DNA of 64,000 nt from Streptomyces triticagri (GTDB lineage: Bacteria; Actinomycetota; Actinomycetes; Streptomycetales; Streptomycetaceae), in the NCBI RefSeq assembly GCF_003429565.1, contig NZ_QUAK01000149.1:1-64000 (forward strand), written 5' to 3'. The notes below the pieces were generated by a model. That model was not told the origin of the DNA, made no database searches, and saw only the letters and a list, made by a program, of their open reading frames with translations. A program made the translations under genes and the position numbers. Below, piece after piece: positions 25,330 to 34,689 of this stretch (its first letter is position 1; each line of letters opens with the position of its first letter).

Positions 25330-26397
25330 ATGAGAAGACTCGCCGGTTTTGCTCTCGTCGGAATCGTCGCCGCGGGCGCGCTCACCGGATGCGCCGAGGA
25401 ACCGGACGAGGGCGGTTCCGACTCCGGCGGCGGCACGGGCAAGGTCGCCTTCCTGATGCCCGACCTCGCCTCCACCCGCTACGAGCAGTACGACGCACCG
25501 CTGTTCAAGAAGCGCATGCGGGAACTCTGCGACGACTGCAAGGTGATCTACCAGAACGCGGACAGCGACGCCTCGTTGCAGCAACAGCAGGCCAACTCCG
25601 CACTGGCGCAGGGCGCGAAGGTCCTCGTCCTCGACCCGGTCGACTCCGACTCGGCCGCGACCATCGTCCAGACCGCACAGTCCCAGGGCGTCAAGGTCGT
25701 CGCGTACGACCGCCCGATCCCCAAGAAGCCCGCGGACTTCTATGTCTCCTTCGACAACGAGGCGATCGGCGAGTCCATCGGGCAGTCGCTCGTCGACCAC
25801 CTGAAGAAGACCAAGGCGAAGGGCGGTCTCCTCCAGGTCAACGGCTCACCCACCGACGCCGCCGCCGGGCTGATCAAGAAGGGCATCCACAACGCGGTCG
25901 ACGACAGCGGCTTCAAGCTCCTCGCCGAGTACGACACCCCCGACTGGTCACCGGAGAAGGCGCAGCAGTGGGTGAGCGGCCAGATCGCCCAGTACCCGAA
26001 GCGCATCGCCGGAGTGGTCGCCGCCAACGACGGAACGGGCGGCGGCGCGATCGCGGCCTTCAAGGGCGCCGAGGTCGAGGTCCCGCCGGTCACCGGCAAC
26101 GACGCCGAACTCGCCGCCGTACAGCGGGTGATCGCCGGCGACCAGTACAACACCATCTCCAAGCCCATCAAGACCGTCGCCGAGGCGGCCGCCGAGGTCG
26201 CGCACCAGCTCATGGAGGGGAAGAAACCGAAGGCGGACGCCAAGCTCTTCGACACCCCCTCACAGCTCTACGAGCCGACCGTGGTGACCCAGGACAACCT
26301 GAAGAAGGTCGTCTTCGGCGCAGACGGAGTGCTCGAGCCCAAGAAGGTCTGCACCCGCGCGTACGCCGACGCCTGCCGCGACCTCGACATCACGTAG
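25330..26397 (+). CDS. Sugar ABC transporter substrate-binding lipoprotein (XylF-like)
   Basis: A 355-residue lipoprotein with signal peptide and lipobox LTGC (Cys21). The mature part is a type 1 periplasmic-binding domain resembling xylose-binding XylF proteins (KVLVLDPVDSDSA, VKVVAYDRPI, AANDGTGGGAI). GGGAG lies upstream of the ATG. It is the first gene of the operon divergent from DeoR and delivers its sugar to the ATPase and permease encoded next. Confidence 0.87.
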   Translation: MRRLAGFALVGIVAAGALTGCAEEPDEGGSDSGGGTGKVAFLMPDLASTRYEQYDAPLFKKRMRELCDDCKVIYQNADSDASLQQQQANSALAQGAKVLVLDPVDSDSAATIVQTAQSQGVKVVAYDRPIPKKPADFYVSFDNEAIGESIGQSLVDHLKKTKAKGGLLQVNGSPTDAAAGLIKKGIHNAVDDSGFKLLAEYDTPDWSPEKAQQWVSGQIAQYPKRIAGVVAANDGTGGGAIAAFKGAEVEVPPVTGNDAELAAVQRVIAGDQYNTISKPIKTVAEAAAEVAHQLMEGKKPKADAKLFDTPSQLYEPTVVTQDNLKKVVFGADGVLEPKKVCTRAYADACRDLDIT

Positions 26398-26400
26398 CGG

Positions 26401-26464
26401 ACCGGACGGACCGGATCGAACGGACCGAACCGGACCGAACAGGACCGGACCGAACTGGACCGGA
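26401..26464 (+). repeat. Short imperfect tandem repeats (CGGACCGAAC units)
   Basis: The spacer between the binding-protein gene and the ATPase gene contains two perfect adjacent copies of CGGACCGAAC (26421-26440), flanked by variants of the same GGACCG core. It begins four bases after the stop codon. It lies inside an operon, so it may be a replication-slippage product or an mRNA element that adjusts expression of the binding protein against the ATPase. Confidence 0.6.
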
Positions 26465-26527
26465 GCACAGACGCACGGACGGCCGCGCGGACGGCCGTCG
26501 TACGGCCAGGAGGAGAGAGGGCCCACC

Positions 26528-27355
26528 ATGACCACCCCCGCAGCCCCTGCGGCCCCCGGCGAAGCCACCACCGGCGTGCTGTCGCTCAGGGGCGTGAGCA
26601 AGCAGTTCGGCGCGGTCGCCGCGCTCACCGGGATCGACCTCGACGTGGCGGCCGGCGAAGTCGTCGCCGTGGTCGGGGACAACGGCGCCGGCAAGTCCAC
26701 GCTGGTGAAGATCCTGTCCGGGGTGTACACGCCCGACGCCGGGACCATCTTGTTCCACGGCGAGCAGGTGACCCTCCAATCCCCGGCCGCGGCACATCAG
26801 TTGGGCATCGCCACCGTCTACCAGGACCTGGCGCTCTGCGAGAACCTCGACGTCAAGGCCAATCTGTTCCTGGGCCAGGAGATCCGGCCCTGGATGCTCG
26901 ACGACATCGCCATGGAGAAGCGCTCCTGGGAACTGCTGAGGGAACTCTCCGCGCGGATCCCCACCCTCGGCATCCCGGTCGCCGCCCTCTCCGGCGGCCA
27001 GCGGCAGACCGTGGCCATCACCCGGGCCCTGCTCGGGCGACCGGAGATCATCCTCCTCGACGAGCCGACCGCGGCCCTCGGCGTCGCCCAGACCGCCGAG
27101 GTGCTCAACCTGATCGAACGACTGCGCGGCAACGGCCTCGGCGTCGTCATGATCAGCCACAACATGGACGACGTCCGGGCCGTCGCCGACCGCGTCGCCG
27201 TCCTGCGACTCGGGCGCAACAACGGCGTGTTCGACGCCCGGCAGGTCTCCTCCGAAGACGTCGTCGCCGCGATCACCGGCGCAGCCGACAACGCCGTGTC
27301 CCAGCGCGCCGCACGCCGCGCGGCCACCCCGCGCGAAGGGCAGGAGAACCCGTGA
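26528..27355 (+). CDS. Sugar ABC transporter ATP-binding protein, single ABC domain (XylG-like)
   Basis: A 275-residue ATPase with one ABC domain: Walker A GDNGAGKST, signature LSGGQRQTVAI, Walker B IILLDEPTAALGVAQ and an H-loop MISHNMDDV. Single-domain versions are frequent among actinobacterial CUT2 importers and presumably work as homodimers. A strong AGGAGGAGAG site precedes the ATG. The stop codon overlaps the GTG start of the permease gene. Confidence 0.9.
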   Translation: MTTPAAPAAPGEATTGVLSLRGVSKQFGAVAALTGIDLDVAAGEVVAVVGDNGAGKSTLVKILSGVYTPDAGTILFHGEQVTLQSPAAAHQLGIATVYQDLALCENLDVKANLFLGQEIRPWMLDDIAMEKRSWELLRELSARIPTLGIPVAALSGGQRQTVAITRALLGRPEIILLDEPTAALGVAQTAEVLNLIERLRGNGLGVVMISHNMDDVRAVADRVAVLRLGRNNGVFDARQVSSEDVVAAITGAADNAVSQRAARRAATPREGQENP

Positions 27356-28605
27356 CATCCCTCGAAACCCCGCCGGCCGCCACCGCCACCGACCTGCAGG
27401 ACGAGCGCCTCGCCGCCCCGCAGGGCTTCCGCGACCACCTCCGCGGCACCGTCCGCCGCGCCCGCGACGGCGACCTCGGCATGCTCCCGGTGATCGCGGG
27501 CGTCGTGGTCATCTGGACCATCTTCCAGTCCCTGAACGCGACGTTCCTGTCCAGCACCAACCTGGTCAACCTGGCCTTCGACATGGTGTCCCTCGGCGTC
27601 ATCGCCCTCGGCATCGTCTGCGTGCTGCTCGTCGGCCAGATCGACCTGTCGGTGGGCTCGGTCAGCGGCGTCGCCGCGGCCACCACCGGTGTGGTGATGG
27701 TCCGTCACGAGCAGCCCCTGGTACTCGCCGTGCTGGTCGCCATCGGAGCAGGAGCGCTGATCGGCTGGCTCTACGGCCAGGTCCTCAACCGCTTCGGAGT
27801 GCCCAGCTTCGTCGCCACCCTCGGCGGCCTGCTCGCCTTCCTCGGCACCCAACTCTGGCTCCTGCGCGGCCAGAACGCGATCAATCTGCCGTACGACTCC
27901 ACGCTCGTGCGGTTCGCCCAGGTGTGGTTCGTCCCCGAGGCGCTGGCGTACCTCTTCGCGGTGACCGCGGCCGGCGGCTTCCTCGCGGCCGGCCTGCTGC
28001 GCGCCCGCAAGCGGCGGCGGGCGGGCCTGTCCTCGGTCAGCACCCGATGGCTCGCGGCGCAGGCCCTGGCCCTGGGAGCCGCGCTCGTCTTCGCGGTCTA
28101 CTACCTCAACCGCACCCGCGGAGTGCCGTGGATGTTCATGCTCTTCGTCGTCCTCGTGCTCGCCCTGCAGTACGTCCTGACCCGGACCGGATTCGGGCGC
28201 TCCCTGTACGCGGTGGGCGGCAACGCGGAGGCCGCACGCCGGGCCGGCATCAATGTCCGCGGCGTCTACACCGCCGCGTTCGTGATGTGCTCCACCCTCG
28301 CGGCCACCGGCGGCGTACTGGCCGCCGCACGGCTCGCCGCCGCCAATCAGAGCACCGGCACCGCGGACGTCAACCTCAACGCGATCGCCGCCGCGGTGAT
28401 CGGCGGGACCAGCCTGTTCGGCGGCCGCGGCTCGGCCTTCGCCGCACTGCTCGGCGTACTCGTCATCCAGTCCATCTCCAGCGGGCTCACCCTGCTCAAC
28501 CTCGACTCCTCGTACCGCTTCATCATCACCGGCGCGGTGCTGCTCGTCGCCGTCGCCCTGGACTCCGCCGCACGCCGCTCGCGGCAGGCACACGGAAGGG
28601 GCTGA
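27352..28605 (+). CDS. Sugar ABC transporter permease (XylH-like)
   Basis: A 417-residue permease with about 10-12 hydrophobic helices. CUT2 signatures are GQIDLSVGS and GGTSLFGGRGS. It is longer than RbsC-type permeases because of an extra pair of helices around a basic loop ARKRRRAG (about residue 220), as in XylH. It starts with GTG in a GTGA overlap, with AGGAG in front. It completes the second sugar importer of the window. Confidence 0.9.
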   Translation: MTSLETPPAATATDLQDERLAAPQGFRDHLRGTVRRARDGDLGMLPVIAGVVVIWTIFQSLNATFLSSTNLVNLAFDMVSLGVIALGIVCVLLVGQIDLSVGSVSGVAAATTGVVMVRHEQPLVLAVLVAIGAGALIGWLYGQVLNRFGVPSFVATLGGLLAFLGTQLWLLRGQNAINLPYDSTLVRFAQVWFVPEALAYLFAVTAAGGFLAAGLLRARKRRRAGLSSVSTRWLAAQALALGAALVFAVYYLNRTRGVPWMFMLFVVLVLALQYVLTRTGFGRSLYAVGGNAEAARRAGINVRGVYTAAFVMCSTLAATGGVLAAARLAAANQSTGTADVNLNAIAAAVIGGTSLFGGRGSAFAALLGVLVIQSISSGLTLLNLDSSYRFIITGAVLLVAVALDSAARRSRQAHGRG

Positions 28606-28609
28606 AGCC

Positions 28610-30130
28610 ATGACATCGCTGGCCATCGACGCCGGCACCACGACCGTCAAGGTCGTCGGCTACGGGTCCGACGGGGCCGAGCTGGCGGTCGGCCGCCGCC
28701 CCACGGAGGTGCTGCGCCCACGGCCCGGGCACGCCGAACAGGACATGAACCAGGTCTGGGACGCGGTCGCCTCGGCGATCCGCGAGGTCGTGGGCCGGCT
28801 TCCGGAACCGCCCGATCTGGTGGCCGTCACCGGGCAGGGCGACGGCGCCTGGCTCGTCGACGACCGCGGCCACCCGACCGGACCTGCCGTGCTGTGGAAC
28901 GACGGCCGCGCCGCCGGCCTGGTCAGCGCCTGGGAGCGGGACGGCACCCTCGAGGAGGCCTTCCGCATCTGCGGCTCCCGGCTCTCCACCGGCATGCCCA
29001 ATGCCGTACTCGCCTGGCAGCGCGCCCACGACCCGAAGGCCCTCGACGGCGCCCGGCACCTGCTGACCTGCGGCGGCTGGCTGTACCTCCGACTGACCGG
29101 CAAGGCCGCCGTGGACGAGTCCGAGGCCTCGGCGCCGTTCCTCGACATCCGCCGACGCACCTGGTCCGAGCGCCTGTTGGAGCTCTACGGTCTGGAGTGG
29201 GCCCGCGAACTGCTGCCCCCGTTGCGCGACGACGACCACCGCGTCACCGAACTGGCCCCCGCGGCCGCCGCCGAGACCGGCCTTGCGGCCGGCACGCCCG
29301 TGGTGCTCGCGCCCTACGACATCTGCGCCACCGCCATCGGCTCCGGCGCGGTCACCGCGGGCCGGGCCTGCACGATACTCGGCACCACCCTGTCCACCGA
29401 GATCGTCACGGAGTCCGCCGAGGCAGCGGTCACCGGCGACCCGGTGGGCATCACGGTCACCCTCGGCGTACCGGGGCACTATCTGCGGGCCTTCCCCACC
29501 ATGAGCGGCGTCGACATGCTGCACTGGGGTGCCCGGCTGCTCGGACTCGACTCCGTAACCGAACTCATGGCCCTCGCCCAACAGGGCGCCGAGGACACCG
29601 CGGGCGTACGGTTCCTGCCGTACGTCTCCTCCGCGGGGGAGCGCGCCCCGTTCTTCGACCCCGGCGCGCGCGGATCGCTCCTCGGACTCTCCCTGGACAG
29701 CGGCCGGGAGGACGTCGCCCGCGCCGTCGTCGAGGGCGCCACCATGGCCGTACGGGACTGCCTCACCGCATCCGCGGCCGACCCGCAGCGCCTCACCCTC
29801 AGTGGCGGCGGCGCCCGCAGCACATACTGGACCCGGCTGATCGCGGACGTCACCGGACTGCCGGTCGCCGTACCCGCCGACACCGAGACCGGAGCCCGCG
29901 GCGCCTGGCTGACCGGCATGGTCGCCACCGGTCGCGAACGCGACTTCGGCACCGCGGCCGACCGGCATGTGACGATCGCCGCCACCCACGACCCGGATGC
30001 CGCCAAGGGCGGTGCCGTGCACGAGCGTTACGCCGAGTTCCTGCGCCTGCGGGAGCTGCACCGGCCGATCTGGGCACTGGGCCGCGAGGGCGTGGCCGGC
30101 ACGGCCGCGGCCGGCGGGGCGGGCGCATGA
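28610..30130 (+). CDS. FGGY family carbohydrate kinase (first of two)
   Basis: A 506-residue actin-fold sugar kinase. The phosphate-1 motif is LAIDAGTTTVKVV, and LSGGGARSTYW near residue 390 is the adenosine-binding motif. The catalytic Asp lies in the WNDGRAA region or an adjacent loop, as is typical of the family. It looks closer to the L-xylulose/erythritol kinase branch than to glycerol kinase, but I cannot assign a substrate. It follows the permease by four bases and would phosphorylate the imported sugar, giving a compound that DeoR could sense. Confidence 0.88.
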   Translation: MTSLAIDAGTTTVKVVGYGSDGAELAVGRRPTEVLRPRPGHAEQDMNQVWDAVASAIREVVGRLPEPPDLVAVTGQGDGAWLVDDRGHPTGPAVLWNDGRAAGLVSAWERDGTLEEAFRICGSRLSTGMPNAVLAWQRAHDPKALDGARHLLTCGGWLYLRLTGKAAVDESEASAPFLDIRRRTWSERLLELYGLEWARELLPPLRDDDHRVTELAPAAAAETGLAAGTPVVLAPYDICATAIGSGAVTAGRACTILGTTLSTEIVTESAEAAVTGDPVGITVTLGVPGHYLRAFPTMSGVDMLHWGARLLGLDSVTELMALAQQGAEDTAGVRFLPYVSSAGERAPFFDPGARGSLLGLSLDSGREDVARAVVEGATMAVRDCLTASAADPQRLTLSGGGARSTYWTRLIADVTGLPVAVPADTETGARGAWLTGMVATGRERDFGTAADRHVTIAATHDPDAAKGGAVHERYAEFLRLRELHRPIWALGREGVAGTAAAGGAGA

Positions 30131-31623
30131 GCGACCCCGGCCAGGACCTGTGGCTCGGCATCGACCTCGGCACCCAGGGCGTCCGTGCCGTCCTCGTCAC
30201 GTCCGGCGGGCATCGACTCGGCTCCGGATCGGCCCCGTTGACCAGCAGCCGCCACGGCGAGCGGCACGAACAGGACCCGCAGGACTGGTGGCGCGCGACC
30301 TGCACGGCCGTCGCACAGGCCCGCGCCGCGATCACCGACCCGCGCCGCATCCGCGCCCTCGCCGTCGACGCCACCTCCGGCACCGTCACCCTCACCGACC
30401 GGCACGGCGGGAGCGTCACACCGGCCCTGATGTACGACGACGGGCGCGCGGCCGCCGAAGCCGAACGGGTCAACGCGATCGGCGCACCGCAGTGGGCCAA
30501 GGCCGGCTACCGGCGGATGCAGCGCTCCTGGGGTCTGCCCAAGCTGTGCCGGCTGCTCGACCGGCATCCGCACGCGGCCGCCGACGGCCTGCAACTGGCG
30601 CACCAGAACGACGTGATCAACCGCAGGCTCGTCGGCCACCCCGTGCCCACCGACACCGGCAACGCCCTCAAGACAGGCGCGGACGCGGCCACCGTCACCT
30701 GGCCCGAACAGATCCTTGCGGACCTCGGGGTCCCCGCGTCCGTACTGCCCGACCTGGTGACCCCCGGCACCGTCATCGGCGAAGTGTGCGCCGACGCCGC
30801 CCACGCCACCGGACTCGCCGCGGGCACCACCGTGGTGGCCGGGACGACCGACGGATGCGCCGCCCAACTGGGCTCCGGAGCAACCTCGGTGGGCAGCTGG
30901 AACTCCGTCCTCGGCACCACACTCGTCGTCAAGGGCGTCACCGAGCACCTTCTGCACGACCCCGACGGCGTCGTCTACTCGCACCGCTCACCGGACGGCC
31001 ACTGGCTGCCCGGCGGAGCCTCCAGCACCGGGGCCGGCCTGGTCGCGCGCGAGTTCGCGACCGGCGACCTGGACTCCCTCACCGCCACGGCCGAATCCCT
31101 GCTCCCCACCGATCTGCTGCGCTACCCCCTGGTCTCGCCCGGTGAACGCTTCCCCTTCGTCGCCCCAGCCGCCAGGGCCTTCCGTACCCGCGAACCAGCC
31201 AGCAGCGCAGAGGACTTCGCCGCCCTGCTGCAAGGTGTCGCCTACACGGAACGCCTCTGCTTCGACTATCTGCGGCTGCTCGGCGCACCGACCGACGGCT
31301 CTCTCGTCCTCACCGGCGGCGCCACCCGCAACCCGGTGTGGAACCAGCTGCGCGCCGACGTCCTGCAACGCACCGTGACGCTGCCGCAAGGTGCGGGCCC
31401 GGCCCTCGGCATGGCCGTACTGGCCGCCTCCGCGCACGGCGGGTTCGCATCGCTCGACCGTGCCGCGGCCGCGATGGTCCGGCCCGCCCGGACCGTCGAG
31501 CCGAGCACCGCACACCGCTCCGCCCACGACGAGGGCTACCACCGACTGCTCGAACTCCTTGTCCGGCGCGGCTGGTTGGCCGAGTCCGTGGCGGCGCACG
31601 CACGAGAAGGGACCGCGGCATGA
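30127..31623 (+). CDS. FGGY family carbohydrate kinase (second of two, xylulokinase-like)
   Basis: A 498-residue FGGY kinase with phosphate motif LGIDLGTQGVRAV, TTDGCAAQLGSG (the family's conserved central motif) and LTGGATRNPVWNQL near residue 400. Its ATG overlaps the stop of the first kinase (ATGA). The two kinases differ substantially, so they probably act on different substrates or successive steps rather than being a recent duplication. The substrate is not evident. Confidence 0.88.
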   Translation: MSDPGQDLWLGIDLGTQGVRAVLVTSGGHRLGSGSAPLTSSRHGERHEQDPQDWWRATCTAVAQARAAITDPRRIRALAVDATSGTVTLTDRHGGSVTPALMYDDGRAAAEAERVNAIGAPQWAKAGYRRMQRSWGLPKLCRLLDRHPHAAADGLQLAHQNDVINRRLVGHPVPTDTGNALKTGADAATVTWPEQILADLGVPASVLPDLVTPGTVIGEVCADAAHATGLAAGTTVVAGTTDGCAAQLGSGATSVGSWNSVLGTTLVVKGVTEHLLHDPDGVVYSHRSPDGHWLPGGASSTGAGLVAREFATGDLDSLTATAESLLPTDLLRYPLVSPGERFPFVAPAARAFRTREPASSAEDFAALLQGVAYTERLCFDYLRLLGAPTDGSLVLTGGATRNPVWNQLRADVLQRTVTLPQGAGPALGMAVLAASAHGGFASLDRAAAAMVRPARTVEPSTAHRSAHDEGYHRLLELLVRRGWLAESVAAHAREGTAA

Positions 31624-32243
31624 GCCTGCACGTCTTCCTGGTCCGGCACGCGCAGAGCGTCTGGCACGACGAGAACCGCTATGCGGGCGCCACCGACATC
31701 GACCTCACCCCCTACGGGCACGGCCAGGCCGACCGCCTCGCGGACTGGGCCGGGCATGCCGGGCTCACCGCCGTCCGCTCCTCGCCCATGCGCCGCTGCC
31801 GGGCGACCGCCGAACAGAGCGCGGCCCGCGCCGGACTGCCCCTCGGCCTCGACCCCCGGCTGCGGGAACTGGACTTCGGTGTCGCCGAGGGACTGACCCG
31901 TACCGAGATGCGCCGGCGCATGCCCAAGGACCTCGATGCCTTCGAGGACGATCCCGTCGGCCACCACTTCCCCGGAGGCGAGGACCCGCTCGAAGCCGGC
32001 CGGCGCTATCTCGACTTCCTCGACGAGCTGCGCACCGAACACCCCGACGGCCGGGTCCTCGTGGTCGCCCACTCCACTGCGATCCGCCTCACCCTGTGCC
32101 GGCTCCTCGGACTGCCGCTGCGCGACTACCGCCGGCTCTTCCCGTACCTGGCGAACTGCGCCCTCAACGAACTGGTCCTGCGGGACGGCGTGCCCGCGCT
32201 CCTCGCCCTCAACAAGGAACTGACCCCAGGAGCAGCCGAGTGA
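31620..32243 (+). CDS. Histidine phosphatase family protein (phosphoglycerate mutase-like)
   Basis: A 207-residue branch 1 histidine phosphatase. The catalytic motif LVRHAQS (His about residue 9) comes near the N-terminus, followed by SSPMRRCRATAE, an ELDFGVAEGL with the catalytic Glu, and VVAHSTAIR with the second His. In a sugar operon it is more likely a phosphatase for a phosphorylated intermediate than a glycolytic mutase. It is coupled to its neighbours by 4-base overlaps on both sides. Confidence 0.88.
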   Translation: MSLHVFLVRHAQSVWHDENRYAGATDIDLTPYGHGQADRLADWAGHAGLTAVRSSPMRRCRATAEQSAARAGLPLGLDPRLRELDFGVAEGLTRTEMRRRMPKDLDAFEDDPVGHHFPGGEDPLEAGRRYLDFLDELRTEHPDGRVLVVAHSTAIRLTLCRLLGLPLRDYRRLFPYLANCALNELVLRDGVPALLALNKELTPGAAE

Positions 32244-33274
32244 CCACCATCCTTCTCGCCGGCGACCACTTCGTCCGCAACGCGCTGTTCGCCGAGCGGC
32301 TCCGGCCCGTCGCACCCGGCGCGACCCTGCGCGAACTCACCCTGCCCTGGCCGGTCGAGCCGTTCGGACCGATCGCCGAGGTCCGCGAGGCCTCCGGCAC
32401 CGAGGACCAGCTGATCGAGGCGCTGGACGGTGCGGAGATCTGTGTGACCCAGATGGCGCCGCTCACCGAGCGGATCCTCGCCGCCAGCCCGCAGCTGCGG
32501 CTCTTCTGCGTCAGCCGCGGCGGCCCGGTCAACGCGAACCTCGTGGCGGCCACCCGGCACAAGGTCGCCGTGACCTCCGCCCCCGGCCGCAATGCCACCG
32601 CCACCGCCGAGCACACCGTCGCGCTCATGCTGGCCGCCGCCCGCCGGGTGCCCGCCACCCACGGCGACCTCGCCGCCGGCACCTGGCGCGGCGACTACTA
32701 CCGCTACGAGAGCGTCGGCCCGGAGCTCGCGGACAGCACGGTCGGCATCGTCGGCTACGGAGCGATCGGCTCGCGCGTCGCGCGCATCGTGCGCGGCTTC
32801 GGCGCCCGGGTACTGGTCGCCGACCCGTACGCCGATCCAGGCGATGTCGCCCCTGCGGAACGGGTCGAACTGCCCGAACTGATGCGCCGCTCGGCCTTCG
32901 TGACCGTGCACGCCCGCGCCACCGCCGAGACCGCGGGACTGCTCTCGCGCGAGCTGATCGGGCTGCTGCCGCCCGGTGCCGTGCTGGTCAACTGCGCCCG
33001 CGGATCGCTGCTCGACTACGAGGCCGTGTGCGACGCCCTGGACGCGGGGCGGCTCTTCGGCGCCGCCTTCGACGTGTTCCCCGAGGAACCCGTACCGGCC
33101 GGCTCCCGCCTGACCCGTACCCCGGGCGTCGTGATGACTCCGCATCTGGCCGGGGCCAGTAAGCAGACCGCGCACAACGCGGCCGACATCGTGGCCGGGG
33201 AGGTGTCCAGGTATCTGACCGGACGGCCCCTCGCGCACTGCGCCAACCCGGAGGTGCTCGGGGCGGGTTCGTGA
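32240..33274 (+). CDS. D-isomer-specific 2-hydroxyacid dehydrogenase family protein
   Basis: A 344-residue NAD-dependent enzyme with a Rossmann motif GIVGYGAIGSRVAR, NCARGSLLDYEAV carrying the substrate-binding Arg, a DVFPEEPVP Glu and MTPHLAGAS with the catalytic His. It would interconvert a 2-hydroxyacid and a 2-oxoacid, such as a sugar-derived tetronic or pentonic acid. The GTG start overlaps the phosphatase stop, and it is the last gene of the DeoR-linked operon. Confidence 0.88.
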   Translation: MTTILLAGDHFVRNALFAERLRPVAPGATLRELTLPWPVEPFGPIAEVREASGTEDQLIEALDGAEICVTQMAPLTERILAASPQLRLFCVSRGGPVNANLVAATRHKVAVTSAPGRNATATAEHTVALMLAAARRVPATHGDLAAGTWRGDYYRYESVGPELADSTVGIVGYGAIGSRVARIVRGFGARVLVADPYADPGDVAPAERVELPELMRRSAFVTVHARATAETAGLLSRELIGLLPPGAVLVNCARGSLLDYEAVCDALDAGRLFGAAFDVFPEEPVPAGSRLTRTPGVVMTPHLAGASKQTAHNAADIVAGEVSRYLTGRPLAHCANPEVLGAGS

Positions 33275-33409
33275 CCCTCCGTCGAACGGGACCCGTTGTG
33301 AAGGAATCCCCGCAGTCCGGGCACCGCCGGTTCGTTCCCCGCTCACCCCGTCAACGTCGTGCGCGCGTTCACTGGCGCGCGACCCCTGGACCCGTGGAAA
33401 GGACACCGC

Positions 33410-34573
33410 GTGCACGCCAAGCTTCGCCCGCTCCGCTCGACCGCCGTCGCCGGGAGCGCCGTACTGGCCCTGCTGACCGCCGCATCCGCACCCGGCCTGG
33501 CCGCCGACGGCCCGACCGGCAGACCCGAACTGCCCACCCGTATCGACGGCGGCGCGTGGCCCACCAGCCATGTGCAGGGCGTCACCGTCGACCACGAACG
33601 GGGCTTCGTCTACTGGTCGTTCACCCAGATGCTGGTCAAGACGGACCTCTCAGGCAAGGTGATCGGCACCGTGGAGGGCCTCACCGGACACCTCGGCGAC
33701 ATCGACATCGACGACCGCGACGGCCGGGTCTACGGCTCGCTCGAGTACAAGGCCGAGGAATCCTTCTACATCGCCGTCTTCGACGTCGACCGCATCGACC
33801 GGGTCGGCATGGATGCCGAAACCGACGGCGTGATGACCGCCGTCCATCTCGACGAGGTCGCCGAGGACTTCACCGCCGACATGAACGGCGACGGAGTCTT
33901 CGACGGCGACGTCGCGGACACCCCCGACCACCGCTACGGCTGCAGCGGCATCGACGGCGTCTCCTTCGGCCCCGGATTCGGCAAGCGCGGCGGCAGACAG
34001 ACGCTCAAGGTCGCCTACGGCGTCTACTCCAACACCGAGCGCACCGACAACGATCACCAGGTGATCCTGGAGTACGACATCGCCAACTGGCGGAAGTACG
34101 AGCGGCCGCTCTCCCAGTCCGACCCGCACCACAGCGGCCCGAAGCGGTACGACGGCAAGTTCTTCGCGTACACCGGCAACACCACCTACGGCGTGCAGAA
34201 CCTGCAGTACGACCCGAGCACCCGCAACTGGATCATGGCCGTCTACGAGGGCGAGAAGGAGGGCTTCCCCAACTACTCCTTCTTCACCGTCGACGGCACC
34301 GCCAAGCCGGTGCGGGGCGAGATCGCCGGACAGCCGGAGCCCGAGACCGGCAGGCTTCTCAAGCTCCGCGAGGCCGGTCTGCGCGACGAGGCGACCGGGA
34401 TCCGCGGCTGGGAGTTCCACGGCAACCTCGGCTTCGACGCGCTCGGCGACGGCCGCTACTACGTGGCCGAGGGGCGGGCCGTCGAGGAGGACGGCGTCAA
34501 GAAGCAGGAGGGCTGGGTGCGACTGCACCGCTGGACCGGCGACACCCCGGCGCCCTTCGAACCGATCGACTGA
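33410..34573 (+). CDS. Secreted protein of unknown function with EF-hand-like Ca-binding loop
   Basis: A 387-residue exported protein. Residues 1-32 are a signal peptide ending at LAAD. The rest is rich in aromatic beta-strand segments (HVQGVTVDHERGFVYWSF, GDIDIDDRDGRVYGSL) reminiscent of a beta-propeller. At about 163-174 lies DMNGDGVFDGD, an EF-hand or dockerin-like calcium loop. GTG at 33410 with a GGAAAGGA site upstream was chosen over a GTG at 33359 that has no site and no signal peptide. I do not recognise a characterised family. It follows the sugar operon by 135 bases but probably has its own promoter. Confidence 0.75.
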   Translation: MHAKLRPLRSTAVAGSAVLALLTAASAPGLAADGPTGRPELPTRIDGGAWPTSHVQGVTVDHERGFVYWSFTQMLVKTDLSGKVIGTVEGLTGHLGDIDIDDRDGRVYGSLEYKAEESFYIAVFDVDRIDRVGMDAETDGVMTAVHLDEVAEDFTADMNGDGVFDGDVADTPDHRYGCSGIDGVSFGPGFGKRGGRQTLKVAYGVYSNTERTDNDHQVILEYDIANWRKYERPLSQSDPHHSGPKRYDGKFFAYTGNTTYGVQNLQYDPSTRNWIMAVYEGEKEGFPNYSFFTVDGTAKPVRGEIAGQPEPETGRLLKLREAGLRDEATGIRGWEFHGNLGFDALGDGRYYVAEGRAVEEDGVKKQEGWVRLHRWTGDTPAPFEPID

Positions 34574-34689
34574 CAGCGCCGCGGGACACAGCTCCGGCGA
34601 ACGCGCCTCGACAAGGTGTCCGCGCGACCCGCGGCGGCTTCGACGCACCGTCCATTGTCCGGCGCCGCCCGGCCGGGCATGCTGCGGTG

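Noticed and set aside
31620..32243. Glycolytic phosphoglycerate mutase
   Set aside because: The fold matches, but the gene sits within a sugar kinase/dehydrogenase operon, so a phosphatase acting on a sugar phosphate is more likely.
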